Below are positions 27,735-36,906 of a stretch of DNA of 64,000 bases, piece after piece (position 1 is the stretch's first letter; every line of letters starts with the position of its first letter). The translations under genes and the position numbers were made by a program. A model generated the notes under the pieces. The model was not told the origin of the DNA and ran no database searches. It saw nothing but the letters and a program-made list of their open reading frames with translations. Source of the stretch: Aeriscardovia aeriphila (GTDB lineage: Bacteria; Actinomycetota; Actinomycetes; Actinomycetales; Bifidobacteriaceae); assembly GCA_949290445.1 (NCBI GenBank), contig CASERW010000004.1, positions 1 through 64,000 of the forward strand, written 5' to 3'.

Positions 27735-30190
27735 TGGACCCCAAGCTTCAAGCGCAAGTGCACAACGACATTAAGAAGCTCGCCGAACATGTGAGCCACC
27801 GCAATGAGGGCTTCTGGAAGCATTTTTGGAATTTGCCGTTCTTCAACCCCTTCCGCATTTTCTGGCGTGATTTCCGCTCGGTGACGAACTCGGCTATTCC
27901 GCTCATCTGCGCGGTCGGCCTGGTGATTATCCCGAGTTTGTACGCCTGGTTTAATATTGCGGGCGCGTGGAATGTGTATAACAACACCGGAAGCTTGAAG
28001 GTGGCTGTCGCTAACCTCGACGAGGGCTACCGCTCCGATATTGTTCCGACGCGCATCGATGTGGGTGAGAAGCTCGTCTCCGCCCTGCGTTCGAACGACC
28101 AGTTGGGCTGGACTTTCACTTCGCGTCATGACGCAGTGGAAGGCGTGCGTTCGGGCGAGTATTATGCGGCTATCGTCATCCCCCAGAGCTTCTCTCGCGA
28201 CATGATGACGCTGTTTAGCCCGCAGATTCGCCATGCAAAGATCACGTATTACACGAATGCGAAGCAGAACCCGATGGCTCCGATTATTACGGGCAAGGGT
28301 GCTACCACCGTTCGTGACCAGATCAACCAGACTTTCACCAAGACGATGACGAGCGTAGCTTTGGATGTTGCCTCGGCGATGAGTTCGGCTCTGCGCACGG
28401 ATGAAGCGCGCACGTCTTTGAATTCTTTCGTCAAGAATGTAGATGTGGCCGCTTCTCAGGCACGCTCGCTTTCTGGCGTGATTGGTGCGTATTCTGCGGT
28501 GCTGAGCTCTGCTGGTGACGTGGTGGATGCTGCGTCGGCGATGCTGCCTGCTGGCGACGGCGCTAGTGACGGCACTGGCTCTACAGGCGATGGCTCTGGC
28601 GCTTCGGGCTCCACCACCGGCTCTGGCACCGGCTTGCAAGACGCTGCTCGCTCGGCCATCGACTCAGCTTCCCGCGAGGCAAAAGCTGCTCGTAACAGCG
28701 CGCGCGATGCTTCCTCTGCGGTGAAGAACGCGCTCAAGCAGTCGGATGATGCTTTTGCCAACGCGCAGAAAGCGGTGACCTCACTGCTCGACACGGTGTC
28801 GACGTCGTCGCGCACGTCAGCTTCTGAGCTTTCTTCGTTGGCCGAGCGTACGGATGCGCTGGCACAGTCGTATGCTTCGCTGTCGGGTAAGCTGACGGAT
28901 TTGGCGTCGCAGTTGCATTCTCGTGCGGGACAGCTACGCGATCAGGCGAATTTGTCGAGTTCGCAGCTGGTTTCTTCGGCGCTGACTCAGGCTGCTGACA
29001 AGCTTGATTCGACGGCGGATCGCATTGCGTTGCAGGCGCAGGCTCTCACTCGCGTTCATGATTCTCTGTCTTCCGGTTCTGCGGCGCTGAAAAAGGCGGC
29101 CGAGGCGGTTACTGGGCGCACTGATAATCTGGAGAAGCAAAAGCTGGAGGCCAAGCAGGCTCTCGCTTCGGCACGACGTGAGATTACCAGCGCGCAAAAT
29201 CAAGCCTCTTCCCAGCTCACTTCTGCTACTTCGTCGCTGGCGCAGATCGTGAGCGACGCTTCTTCCACTGGCCTGACCCTCACCGGATTAATGGATCAGG
29301 CGTTGAATAATGCCGGCCAGGCGAGCGAGAAGATGAACGGCTCGCTTGCCATGACGCTTGGTAATCTCACGGATACGCAGAAGAGGTTGGGCAAGCTTGC
29401 CGACGAGCTGAGCAGTTTCAGCCAGCGCGCGCGTGAGGCTTTGAATTCGAGCGCAACGGATGCGCTCAAGCAGTTGAGTTCGGAGGAGCCGGAGACTTTG
29501 GCAGGCCTTGTTTCCCAGCCGGTGGGTGTGGAGAGGCATGCTGTTTTCGAGGTGAAGACTTTCGGTTCGCAGATGACACCTTTGTACGGCATTCTTGCGG
29601 TGTGGGTGGGCGCGACCCTCATGTCGGCGAGCACGTCGGGCGTGGTGAGCGAGCGCAAGAAGCGCGGTTTGAGGAGGCTGACGAAGAACCAGGAGTTCTG
29701 GGGTCGTTACCTTTCGATCGTGTTTATGACTGAGCTTCAGGCCTTGTGCTTGAGTTTGGGCTGCTTGTTCTTCTTGAAGGTGCAGTACGCAAGGATGGAT
29801 TTGTTCATTCTCACCTTCCAGATTGCGGCTTTCGTGTTCTCCTTCTTCATTTATTGCATGGGTGCTGCGTTTGGCGTGGTGGGTAAGGCGATCTGCGTGA
29901 TTGTGATGATCATTCAGGTGTCGGGCTCGTCGGGTCAGTACCCCACCCAGCTCATGCCGCCGTTCTTCGGCCGGGTGCGCCCGTGGCTGCCAGCGACTTA
30001 TGCGATGGATGCTTTGCGCGCTGCGATTGCTGGTGTTTACAACAACGATTGGCTGTGGAATATCGGCATGCTCTGCCTCTTCCTCATCCCGTCAGCGCTG
30101 TTGGGCTTGGTGGTGCGTGAGCCGTTGAAGAAGCTGATGGCTGGCCCGACTGCGCTCTCTCATCGCTCGCATCTCATGGCGCTAGGCTGA
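27731..30190 (+). CDS. Second YhgE/Pip-type membrane protein
   Basis: Encodes 819 residues and is a paralogue of the preceding product, with the same plan. A first helix (SAIPLICAVGLVIIPSLYAWFNIAGAW) precedes VAVANLDEGY and IDVGEKLVSALRSNDQLGWTF. A Ser/Ala-rich coiled coil and a Gly/Ser/Thr-rich linker (near 275-300) follow, then five C-terminal helices with QYPTQLMPPFFGRVRPWLPATYAMDALRAA. Its ATG overlaps the stop of the first gene. Two subunits in one operon, adjacent to a TetR gene, suggest a heteromeric complex. A strong terminator ends the operon. Confidence 0.9.
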   Translation: MMDPKLQAQVHNDIKKLAEHVSHRNEGFWKHFWNLPFFNPFRIFWRDFRSVTNSAIPLICAVGLVIIPSLYAWFNIAGAWNVYNNTGSLKVAVANLDEGYRSDIVPTRIDVGEKLVSALRSNDQLGWTFTSRHDAVEGVRSGEYYAAIVIPQSFSRDMMTLFSPQIRHAKITYYTNAKQNPMAPIITGKGATTVRDQINQTFTKTMTSVALDVASAMSSALRTDEARTSLNSFVKNVDVAASQARSLSGVIGAYSAVLSSAGDVVDAASAMLPAGDGASDGTGSTGDGSGASGSTTGSGTGLQDAARSAIDSASREAKAARNSARDASSAVKNALKQSDDAFANAQKAVTSLLDTVSTSSRTSASELSSLAERTDALAQSYASLSGKLTDLASQLHSRAGQLRDQANLSSSQLVSSALTQAADKLDSTADRIALQAQALTRVHDSLSSGSAALKKAAEAVTGRTDNLEKQKLEAKQALASARREITSAQNQASSQLTSATSSLAQIVSDASSTGLTLTGLMDQALNNAGQASEKMNGSLAMTLGNLTDTQKRLGKLADELSSFSQRAREALNSSATDALKQLSSEEPETLAGLVSQPVGVERHAVFEVKTFGSQMTPLYGILAVWVGATLMSASTSGVVSERKKRGLRRLTKNQEFWGRYLSIVFMTELQALCLSLGCLFFLKVQYARMDLFILTFQIAAFVFSFFIYCMGAAFGVVGKAICVIVMIIQVSGSSGQYPTQLMPPFFGRVRPWLPATYAMDALRAAIAGVYNNDWLWNIGMLCLFLIPSALLGLVVREPLKKLMAGPTALSHRSHLMALG

Positions 30191-30218
30191 TAGTCGCTGA
30201 ACTGAGATTATCATTGCG

Positions 30219-30248
30219 AAGGCCAGAGGCTTGTCTCTGGCCTTTTTC
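30219..30248 (+). terminator. Rho-independent terminator of the YhgE/Pip operon
   Basis: AAGGCCAGAG pairs with CTCTGGCCTT around GCTT-like loop bases and is followed by TTTTTC, 30 bp after the stop. An AGATTATCA motif copy precedes it at 30205. Confidence 0.92.
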
Positions 30249-30287
30249 ATATCTGCGTTCCTACACAACGCACACGAGCCGCAGTTA

Positions 30288-30409
30288 TCTTTACATTTCT
30301 CACCGTATAAACTGTGCTTTCTGAGCTATAATGGATAGTTAACCTAAGTGGCACGAAGATGTGCCGGAAGGAGGCTACCATGTCGTCGATTCACAGCCTT
30401 TCGCAGCAT
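30288..30409 (+). repeat. 122-bp direct repeat, copy 1: promoter, hairpin leader, RBS and first codons
   Basis: This segment recurs at 31353-31473 with a handful of substitutions and a one-base deletion. It carries a consensus -10 TATAAT (30327-30332), a small hairpin GGCAC-gaagat-GTGCC directly before AAGGAGG, and the codons for MSSIHSLSQH. Conservation of the whole leader suggests that both genes share one expression signal. Confidence 0.9.
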
Positions 30410-31297
30410 CACCCCAATGGTCAGAAACCTACGTTGTACTCACCTCAAGGCCAGCCACCGACGCAATCTAAACAATCAGCAGCTCGGCTTGCCTTGAGTT
30501 TCACGTGGGATAAAGTGCAAATGTCGATGGTTTTACTTTCTCTCGCCGTCGGCACCCTTGCAGGTTTGGCCCATATTCTCGTGATTACGCTGACACATGC
30601 TTATAACAACCCTCTTGCCTTCGGTGTAGACCTCTATGCCGTAGTCGCAATTTTTGCACTGGTATGCGCATTGGTGCCATCAGTCAGTTTGACTACTCCT
30701 GTCTTTTCCATGGTGCTTAACGGCCTCGGATGGATAGCAGGAATGGCCATTTTCTTGGCACTCAACCCTTCTCCTTACCTTTTCCCAGAAAAGATCCTTC
30801 CCTACACAGCACAACTGGTAGGGATTTCTGCACTCGTTCTCTTCGCTGTTTATTTCGGCGTTTCACAGCTCGTGCGGCCTTTTATTTCCCGTCACGTAGC
30901 GAAGCGTAAAGATAGCTCTCGCACGAAGTTGCCTGCTGTAGCAATCATCTTCGATGTCCTTCTGCTGCTCCTCACAGCCCTGGCGATCTATTCCATCGTG
31001 ATGGATTTCATCTATCCGAAGGGGCTGTATACCATAGTCTTCTTGTACTACATCCAGCCCGAGTTTACGCTCGTCCTCACGTGGATTGCTCTTGCAATGC
31101 TTCCTCAAACGCGAGGCTTCTGTGTGCTCTATCTGGCTTCTGTCGTTGCCATGATCATTGCACAATTAAGTAGAGCATGGGCTAACCTTCACTGGCAATC
31201 ACTGGGTGCGTTCGTTCCCCTCCTCATTCCACTTGCCGTAGGTTGCCTTGCAGGTTTCCTCACGGTGCTCTGGAGAAAGCGAAGGAATGCACAATAA
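30380..31297 (+). CDS. Multi-pass membrane protein of unknown function, paralogue 1
   Basis: Encodes 305 residues from the ATG at 30380 behind GGAAGGAGG. A ~40-residue hydrophilic N-terminus rich in Ser, Gln and Pro precedes the shared signature LSFTWDK and seven or eight membrane helices. A basic cytoplasmic loop (RHVAKRKDSS) interrupts them in the middle, and the C-terminus is basic (WRKRRN). No known domain is recognised. The next two genes encode related proteins with the same plan, so this is a local gene-family expansion. The first ten residues are identical to those of paralogue 2 because they lie in the duplicated segment. Confidence 0.78.
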   Translation: MSSIHSLSQHHPNGQKPTLYSPQGQPPTQSKQSAARLALSFTWDKVQMSMVLLSLAVGTLAGLAHILVITLTHAYNNPLAFGVDLYAVVAIFALVCALVPSVSLTTPVFSMVLNGLGWIAGMAIFLALNPSPYLFPEKILPYTAQLVGISALVLFAVYFGVSQLVRPFISRHVAKRKDSSRTKLPAVAIIFDVLLLLLTALAIYSIVMDFIYPKGLYTIVFLYYIQPEFTLVLTWIALAMLPQTRGFCVLYLASVVAMIIAQLSRAWANLHWQSLGAFVPLLIPLAVGCLAGFLTVLWRKRRNAQ

Positions 31298-31352
31298 AGT
31301 ATTAACATCTCATTCACTGCCTCTTCTACTTCACCCCGTAGGAGAGGTATTT

Positions 31353-31473
31353 CTTTACATTTCTCACCGTATAAACAGTGCTTTCTGAGCTATAATGGAT
31401 AGCTAACCTAAGTGGCACGATGATGTGCCGGAAGGAGGCTACCATGTCGTCGATTCACAGCCTTTCACAGCAT
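31353..31473 (+). repeat. 122-bp direct repeat, copy 2
   Basis: Second copy of the promoter-leader segment, with TATAAT at 31391-31396, the hairpin GGCAC-gatgat-GTGCC and the same AAGGAGG ribosome-binding site. The hairpin loop differs by one base while the stem is unchanged. Confidence 0.9.
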
Positions 31474-32388
31474 GAGCCCCATAACGAAAAGTCCACTCTG
31501 CATTCGCCAGAAGGTCAACCTCTGCAAACTGCTGAGGAACCATCAGCAGTTCCTGCGTTTAGTTTCACGTGGAACTCATCGCATACTGTGATGACCGCAC
31601 TCTCCTTACTCATCGTTGGTTTCTTCGCCATCGCGTTTTTAACCATGACTCCCTGGTCAGCGAACATTTTTCTGTCCCCTGCAGGCTGGGCAGGAACATG
31701 TGACCTTGCCATTGGTGCTGCTGTTTTCTCACTCTTGTGCGGCGCAATTCCTAACTTGAGCTTGAGTGTCATTGCCTCAAGCGCAGCAGTGAATATTCTT
31801 GCTTTACTCGCCATCTCCACACGTAATATGTTGTCTGCCACCGCCTATTCAGCTGGAGTGGTGCTTAATATTTTTAATTCCATCGGCATGGCTGCAGGTG
31901 TAGCTGCAGTATTCTTTGCTTTCTATACTTTGTCTGCAATCACTCTCCGCCCACTCGTACTGCGCTGGGAAAGCCACCATCCCAGCAGCACCGGAAGAAA
32001 ACGAGACATCCCGTTCTACATCAGTGGACTAGTTATCGTTTTAGTCGAGCTCGTAGTAGTTGGGGCATTCCTTACTGATCTCTTTGCTCTAGGGCAAATG
32101 CCTGTCACCGTACTCGCCTTGGCTTTCCTGGTACCTGTTCCTGCGTTCATTTTCTCTTGGCTGGCAATCTACCCTTATTCTCAGCTGCGCTGGTTTGTTG
32201 TTTGCTCAGCCGTTCTCAATATGGGATTTTACTTTGCTCTCTTTGTACACATTGGCCAAACGATGGATGTAAGAGATTACGCAGCAGTCTTCGCCATTCT
32301 CATCCCCTATGTTCTGGGTGCTATTGCTGGCACAATAACCAAAGGGATTATTATGCGTCGTAGAGCACGCATGGAGAAGAAGGCTTAA
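31444..32388 (+). CDS. Multi-pass membrane protein of unknown function, paralogue 2
   Basis: Encodes 314 residues from the ATG at 31444. It shares MSSIHSLSQH and the FSFTWN signature with paralogue 1 but has diverged through the membrane part, which again shows about eight helices, a mid-protein basic loop (RWESHHPSSTGRKRD) and a basic tail (RRRARMEKKA). It has its own copy of the promoter. The third paralogue begins 14 bp after its stop, so the two are probably cotranscribed. Function unknown. Confidence 0.78.
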   Translation: MSSIHSLSQHEPHNEKSTLHSPEGQPLQTAEEPSAVPAFSFTWNSSHTVMTALSLLIVGFFAIAFLTMTPWSANIFLSPAGWAGTCDLAIGAAVFSLLCGAIPNLSLSVIASSAAVNILALLAISTRNMLSATAYSAGVVLNIFNSIGMAAGVAAVFFAFYTLSAITLRPLVLRWESHHPSSTGRKRDIPFYISGLVIVLVELVVVGAFLTDLFALGQMPVTVLALAFLVPVPAFIFSWLAIYPYSQLRWFVVCSAVLNMGFYFALFVHIGQTMDVRDYAAVFAILIPYVLGAIAGTITKGIIMRRRARMEKKA

Positions 32389-32402
32389 TCAGGGAGGCAG
32401 CT

Positions 32403-33371
32403 ATGAAGGCTATTCGTTCCGCATTTCGTTTCACGTGGAATAAGGAACACTTCCTCGCTTTCATCGCTGCCGCCGAGGTGATTCTCTTCTCCTCCACCTT
32501 CCTCACCCGCATGGTGGTGTGGTCAGTAGTGCCGGATTCGAATAGCAATTGGCTCCTTTTCTTCTTCCCCATTCTGATCAGCACCGTCATCGTTTCCGTA
32601 TTTCTGGGAATGACCGATGGCATGAGCCTCACCGCTCCTGCCATCGAAATTCCTCTCATCAGCTTGGGCCTCTTCGCTCTTTCTGCATACAACACGAAAA
32701 AGTACAGTCTGGTTCATCTCTCCCTTGGCAAGACTGCACTCTACAGCGCCCGAGTACTGGGCATCATTGCTCTCATCGTTCTTCTCTTCTATTGCGTCGG
32801 AGTAGCCTTCAGGCCTGTTCTTGCTAATCTTGAGCGTCAATGGGAGAAAGACCACAACAAAAGCCTGCCGTTTGAAGATAAAGGCTTCTTCTTCATCGCC
32901 GCACTCATGTGCCTGCTCGTGGCCTTCATTGTCATGACTTCCCCGATGCACACGCTGTATCTGCTCTCGGAACTCGCCTGCTTCCCTGCAGCAATGTTTG
33001 TGCTCGTGTGGTACAGCGTCGACCACTACCCACAGCTCAACAAGCTCGTCGCCATTCTGGCCGGCATCACTGTTCTCAGCCTCGCAGTGTTTTACGGTTT
33101 TGTCGCTGCTACGCACACGCATATTAACGACCCTGCAAATTGGGCTATCGCAGCAATTGCACCGTTTATTTGCGGTAGCGCACTCGGTGTGCTCACCAGC
33201 ATGATCGGCGCTGCAATTAAGAAAGCCCGTGTCAAGCGTGCAGCCACTCGCCCATCCCACCGCAGCGCTGGCCACCCATCTCGCCACCCATCTCGTCGCG
33301 CAGCTCGCCGCTTTCGTCTGTCAGCGCAAGCCGGCCCCGCTCAGCACCAACGCGCACCGAAGAAGAAGTAA
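32403..33371 (+). CDS. Multi-pass membrane protein of unknown function, paralogue 3
   Basis: Encodes 322 residues behind AGGGAGGC. It lacks the MSSIHS leader and starts just before the shared signature FRFTWNKEH. About eight helices follow, with a charged loop (ERQWEKDHNKSLPFEDK) near residue 155. It ends in a 45-residue Arg/His/Pro/Ala-rich tail not seen in the other two. The tail is strongly basic and could bind nucleic acid or lipid head groups; this is speculation. It forms an operon with paralogue 2 and lies 45 bp before the aldo/keto reductase gene. Confidence 0.76.
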   Translation: MKAIRSAFRFTWNKEHFLAFIAAAEVILFSSTFLTRMVVWSVVPDSNSNWLLFFFPILISTVIVSVFLGMTDGMSLTAPAIEIPLISLGLFALSAYNTKKYSLVHLSLGKTALYSARVLGIIALIVLLFYCVGVAFRPVLANLERQWEKDHNKSLPFEDKGFFFIAALMCLLVAFIVMTSPMHTLYLLSELACFPAAMFVLVWYSVDHYPQLNKLVAILAGITVLSLAVFYGFVAATHTHINDPANWAIAAIAPFICGSALGVLTSMIGAAIKKARVKRAATRPSHRSAGHPSRHPSRRAARRFRLSAQAGPAQHQRAPKKK

Positions 33372-33416
33372 GGTAAAAAGCGTAAGCATTCGTCGCACTC
33401 GCAGAGAGAAGGCACA

Positions 33417-34373
33417 ATGGCAGTAGCACAAGTCACCCTCGGTTCCTCTTCCGTCACAACCACCCCGCTCGGCTTGGGCGCAAACGCTGTCGGCGGTGTT
33501 AATCTTTTCCCCAACTTGAAGGACGAAACCGGCATCGAGATTGTTCAAGCAGCCCTCGATAACGGCATTCAGCTGCTCGACACAGCTTTTGTGTACGGTT
33601 TGGGTCACTCCGAGGAGCTGATTGGTAAGGCAACTGCAGCGTATAAGCGCGACACCTTCCAGATTGCCGATAAGGCTGCTCAGGATCTCTCCTCTGGTGA
33701 GATGGTGGTGAGCAATAGGCCTGATTTTTTGAAGAGGTCGGTGGATGAGGCTTTGACTCGCCTGAACACTGACTATATTGACGTTTTCTACATTCACTTC
33801 CCGGATGCTGATACGCCGAAGGCTGAGGCTGTTGGCGCTTTGCACGACCTCAAGGTGGCGGGCAAGATTCGCGCTGTTGGCGTTTCGAACTTCTCTTTGG
33901 CTCAGATTGAGGAAGCCAATCAGGATGGTTACGTCGACGTGGTGGAGAACCAGTTTAGCTTGCTGCACCAGGATGCTCGCGCTGATGTGATGCCGTACTT
34001 GGCTGAGCGCAACATCAGCTTCGTGCCGTTCTTCCCGCTGGCTTCCGGCTTGCTGACGGGTAAGTACACGGCTGATACTGACCTGAACTTTGGTGAGGGT
34101 GATATCCGCTCTGGTATGGATGACTTTAAGCAGCCTCGCTACTCCCAGATTCTCACCGCTGTTGATTCGCTGGCTCCTTTGGCTGCCGCGCACAAGGCGA
34201 GCATTGCCCAGTTGGTGTTGGCTTACTACATCGCTAACCCTCAGGTTTCCGTGGTGATTCCTGGTGCGAAGCGCCCGTCTCAGGTTGAGGCGAATGCTCA
34301 GGCTCTGCAGGTGAGCTTGAGTGAGGAGGAGTACGCGGCAATTGAGAAGGCTTTCTCCGCTTTCGCTGCCTGA
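33417..34373 (+). CDS. Aldo/keto reductase
   Basis: Encodes 318 residues of the AKR barrel fold. The tetrad is visible as Asp and Tyr in LLDTAFVYG, Lys in QIADKAAQD and His in FYIHFPDADTP. NADPH contacts are suggested by GAVGVSNF-like VGVSNFSLAQI and by VVIPGAKRPSQVEAN near the C-terminus. The substrate is not predictable. AGAGAAGG precedes the ATG. The gene is not closely related to the reductase at 21 kb. It may be cotranscribed with the membrane-protein operon 45 bp upstream. Confidence 0.92.
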   Translation: MAVAQVTLGSSSVTTTPLGLGANAVGGVNLFPNLKDETGIEIVQAALDNGIQLLDTAFVYGLGHSEELIGKATAAYKRDTFQIADKAAQDLSSGEMVVSNRPDFLKRSVDEALTRLNTDYIDVFYIHFPDADTPKAEAVGALHDLKVAGKIRAVGVSNFSLAQIEEANQDGYVDVVENQFSLLHQDARADVMPYLAERNISFVPFFPLASGLLTGKYTADTDLNFGEGDIRSGMDDFKQPRYSQILTAVDSLAPLAAAHKASIAQLVLAYYIANPQVSVVIPGAKRPSQVEANAQALQVSLSEEEYAAIEKAFSAFAA

Positions 34374-34641
34374 GTCGCTCAGAATTTCTTGAGATTATCA
34401 GTACGGGTTGATGACGCTTGCTTGCGCCGCGCTCTGCAGTTTGAGGCATACCCACTCCTTCGTGGACGGGCTGGTACTGGTATGCAGAGTGCCGAGCACA
34501 TGCTCAGGCCAGTACCACCACACTCACGCCTGGTGAACGACTGATTGTCACGAGGCTACTGGCATAAACCTGAGTTAAACGTTTAACTCAAGTTAATGCC
34601 GAGACAAAAACAGATAAAGTTCACTTGAACGAGGAGAGCAA
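34374..34641. other. Convergent gap with three palindromic elements
   Basis: Between the converging reductase and tadA genes lie an AGATTATCA motif copy (34392), an inverted repeat TGGTACTGG/CCAGTACCA (34472-34480, 34509-34517) and a perfect 20-bp palindrome TGAGTTAAAC-GTTTAACTCA (34571-34590). The last sits inside a wider GGCAT...ATGCC hairpin (34561-34600). It has the even, CG-centred form of a LacI-family operator, yet no gene starts here. Confidence 0.55.
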
Positions 34642-35367
34642 TTACTTTCTGCGATCGCGGAAGAAGGAGGTGAGCAGCTCCGAGCACTCTTGTTCGAGCA
34701 CTCCCCCAATCACCTCCGGCTTCGAACCCACATGAGGGTCACGCGGAATATCCCACACCGAACCGCAAGCACCCATCTTCGCATCCCAGGCGCCAAACAC
34801 AATGCGGCCGATATGGCTCATCACAGCAGCACCCGCGCACATCGGGCAAGGCTCCAAGGTGACCACGAGGGTGCAATCTTGCAAATTCCAGTTGTAGGTG
34901 CGGGCAGCAGCAGAACGCATAGCCTCAATCTCCGCATGGGCGAGAATGTCTCCATTCGCATCACGGCGGTTGTAACCGCGAGCAATCACGCGATCATGAC
35001 GGTCGAGAACGACTGCGCCGACAGGGACATCAGCCAATGCTGTCATCGCCGACATTTCGTTAATCGGTTGAACTAAGTTGCGTCCGCGCTGATGGAGTTC
35101 GTGTAAATCTTGAGTAGTAGAGCCAGAACCCAAACCAGAAACGTAACCACCGGCGCTCACGGCAATACCCGGGCGAGCGATCGCACCCATAGCGATAGCT
35201 TCTTGGCGCTGACGAGCGGCAACAGTCTGTGTCATCTGAGCTTGACGCAAAGCCAGGCGCATAGCAGGAACGAAACGATGGTTCACACCTTGCTCGAAAG
35301 CCGACGCATTCACCGAACCCTTTTCTGCATCGCTACCGGAAACGGCAGTACGAATGTTATGACTCAT
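34642..35367 (-). CDS. tadA: tRNA-specific adenosine deaminase TadA with an internal insertion
   Basis: Encodes 241 residues; TadA is normally ~150-170. It converts A34 to inosine in the tRNA-Arg anticodon. The zinc site is complete: His144 and Glu146 in HAEIEAM, and Cys174 and Cys177 in PCPMCAGA. DVPVGAVVLD and HIGRIVFGAWDAKMGACGS are typical. The first helix MRLALRQAQ (residues 36-44) is split from DVPVGAVV (113-120) by ~65 residues with a Gly/Ser-rich core (AGGYVSGLGSGS), whereas these elements are normally almost adjacent. A 30-residue extension precedes them. AGGAGG sets the start at 35367. Confidence 0.92.
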   Translation of the reverse strand: MSHNIRTAVSGSDAEKGSVNASAFEQGVNHRFVPAMRLALRQAQMTQTVAARQRQEAIAMGAIARPGIAVSAGGYVSGLGSGSTTQDLHELHQRGRNLVQPINEMSAMTALADVPVGAVVLDRHDRVIARGYNRRDANGDILAHAEIEAMRSAAARTYNWNLQDCTLVVTLEPCPMCAGAAVMSHIGRIVFGAWDAKMGACGSVWDIPRDPHVGSKPEVIGGVLEQECSELLTSFFRDRRK

Positions 35368-35441
35368 CACTACCTCCTGCATTTGGCACCTGAATCAAGC
35401 ATAATTGATTTTTCTGCGATTGACACTGCACAACCACCGCA

Positions 35442-35478
35442 CAAACAAAAGGAGCTCCCCGCGTAGGCAGGGAGCTCC
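35442..35478 (-). terminator. Rho-independent terminator of the orphan binding-protein gene
   Basis: A perfect 9-bp stem GGAGCTCCC/GGGAGCTCC is followed by TTTTGTTTG on the minus strand. An AGATTATCA motif copy (reverse) lies at 35521. Confidence 0.8.
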
Positions 35479-35535
35479 GTGAATCAGTGCAGGTGAATGC
35501 GAGCAGGTGATGAAGCGCAGTGATAATCTCAAGCG

Positions 35536-36906
35536 CTACATATCAAACTTGCCAGCAGGCGGCAGCATTCCTTCAGCCTGCTTGTAGCTCTCCCATTGCG
35601 CAGTCCAGTCCTTCGTGAAAGCCTCCTGAACCTTATTCCACTTGCCCGTACCCTGCGAGTACTCAAGCAAAGCGTTCGAAAGGTCATCAATATATTGCTG
35701 GCCAGGAATGTTGATGGAGAACGGCGACGGCTTGCCCTCCTTCTGGTACTGCTTGGCGGCGGTCGTCAAAGGATTATCAGGCTGGTACTCGTCACCGAAC
35801 GTCGTAAACGGGACAGAGAAGCCCATCTCCTTACTCAGCGCCGTGCGGCCTTCCTTCGAGGTGACAATCCACTCCAAGAACTTCAAGCACGCCTCCTGGT
35901 CAGCCTTCGACGCGCGCTTGTTAATTGCCCAGTTCGCGTCGTACACACCAAACGGGCCGTACTTCTCTTCGCCCTTGATGCCCATCCAATAAGGAAGCAT
36001 GCCGAGGTCCTCATCCTTGACGGCATTGCCCTTGATCTGCGCGTAGGACCAGACGCCGTTGGGGTAGAAGGCGACCTCACCGCGAGCAAATTCTCCCGTG
36101 GAATCGTCGTAGGAAACAGTGGAAATACGGTGAGGGTCCGTCGGGCTATTTTTCAGCTCGAGGTCCCACAGATCCTTGTATTGAGGAACGTACGTGCCCT
36201 TCATGTTGAGCGACCAACGCACACCCTTATCACGCATTTCGAAGAAGTACGGAACGCGATTCATATGAGCCGCATAACGGTAGTTATTCGACGGGTCGAG
36301 GCCTGGAGTGGAGAACGCGCCTTTGATGCCCAGGTCAGCTTTATGCTCCTGCATCGACTCGGCAACCTTCTTCAAAGTGGCGTAATCCTTAAGCTCTGAG
36401 GCTTGCTTGATGACGGCGTAAGGCTTGGAAACGTACTTGTTGAGAATTGCCTTGTTATAAATGATGCCGTACCACTCGCCTGCATAAGGAAGCGTATACA
36501 CGTTCTTACCATCACCAAAGGCGTTCGACTTTCCTTCTGCGTCTAGCTGCTTATACAGCTTCGTGTTTTGCAGCGGGCGGAGGAACTTGCGGAAGCGAAT
36601 GTACTGGTCGAAACCTGCGAGGTTGAACAAGCCAGGGCCGTTCTTCTTGCCCAATTCAGACGTGATGGTGGAGTTTGAGGTTCCGGAAGCTGCAGTGCGA
36701 ATTTGAACTTCAACACCGGTTTCCTTCTGGTACTTCTTACCGAGGTCTTGCAGCTCTTTCACTATTTCTGGCTTGGTGTTGAGGTAGTAAACCTTACCCT
36801 TCGACGAGCTCGACCCGCAACCTGCCAGAGGGATCATGCTCATGGCAAGCGCTGCAATACTCGCAACAGCTATCCGCGCTTGATGTGTGAAATGAAGCGA
36901 TGTCAT
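35536..36906 (-). CDS. Orphan ABC-transporter sugar-binding lipoprotein
   Basis: Encodes 456 residues from the ATG at 36906 behind GGAAGGGGA. The signal ends in the lipobox PLAGC. The mature protein has the family 1 solute-binding pattern (IVKELQDLGKKYQKETGVEVQI, LPYAGEWYGIIYNKAIL, FARGEVAFYPNGVWSY). It should bind an oligosaccharide for a CUT1 importer. No permease or ATPase gene is adjacent, so it must use permeases encoded elsewhere or be a remnant of an operon. It lies beside the GH94 gene, separated by a terminator. Confidence 0.9.
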   Translation of the reverse strand: MTSLHFTHQARIAVASIAALAMSMIPLAGCGSSSSKGKVYYLNTKPEIVKELQDLGKKYQKETGVEVQIRTAASGTSNSTITSELGKKNGPGLFNLAGFDQYIRFRKFLRPLQNTKLYKQLDAEGKSNAFGDGKNVYTLPYAGEWYGIIYNKAILNKYVSKPYAVIKQASELKDYATLKKVAESMQEHKADLGIKGAFSTPGLDPSNNYRYAAHMNRVPYFFEMRDKGVRWSLNMKGTYVPQYKDLWDLELKNSPTDPHRISTVSYDDSTGEFARGEVAFYPNGVWSYAQIKGNAVKDEDLGMLPYWMGIKGEEKYGPFGVYDANWAINKRASKADQEACLKFLEWIVTSKEGRTALSKEMGFSVPFTTFGDEYQPDNPLTTAAKQYQKEGKPSPFSINIPGQQYIDDLSNALLEYSQGTGKWNKVQEAFTKDWTAQWESYKQAEGMLPPAGKFDM

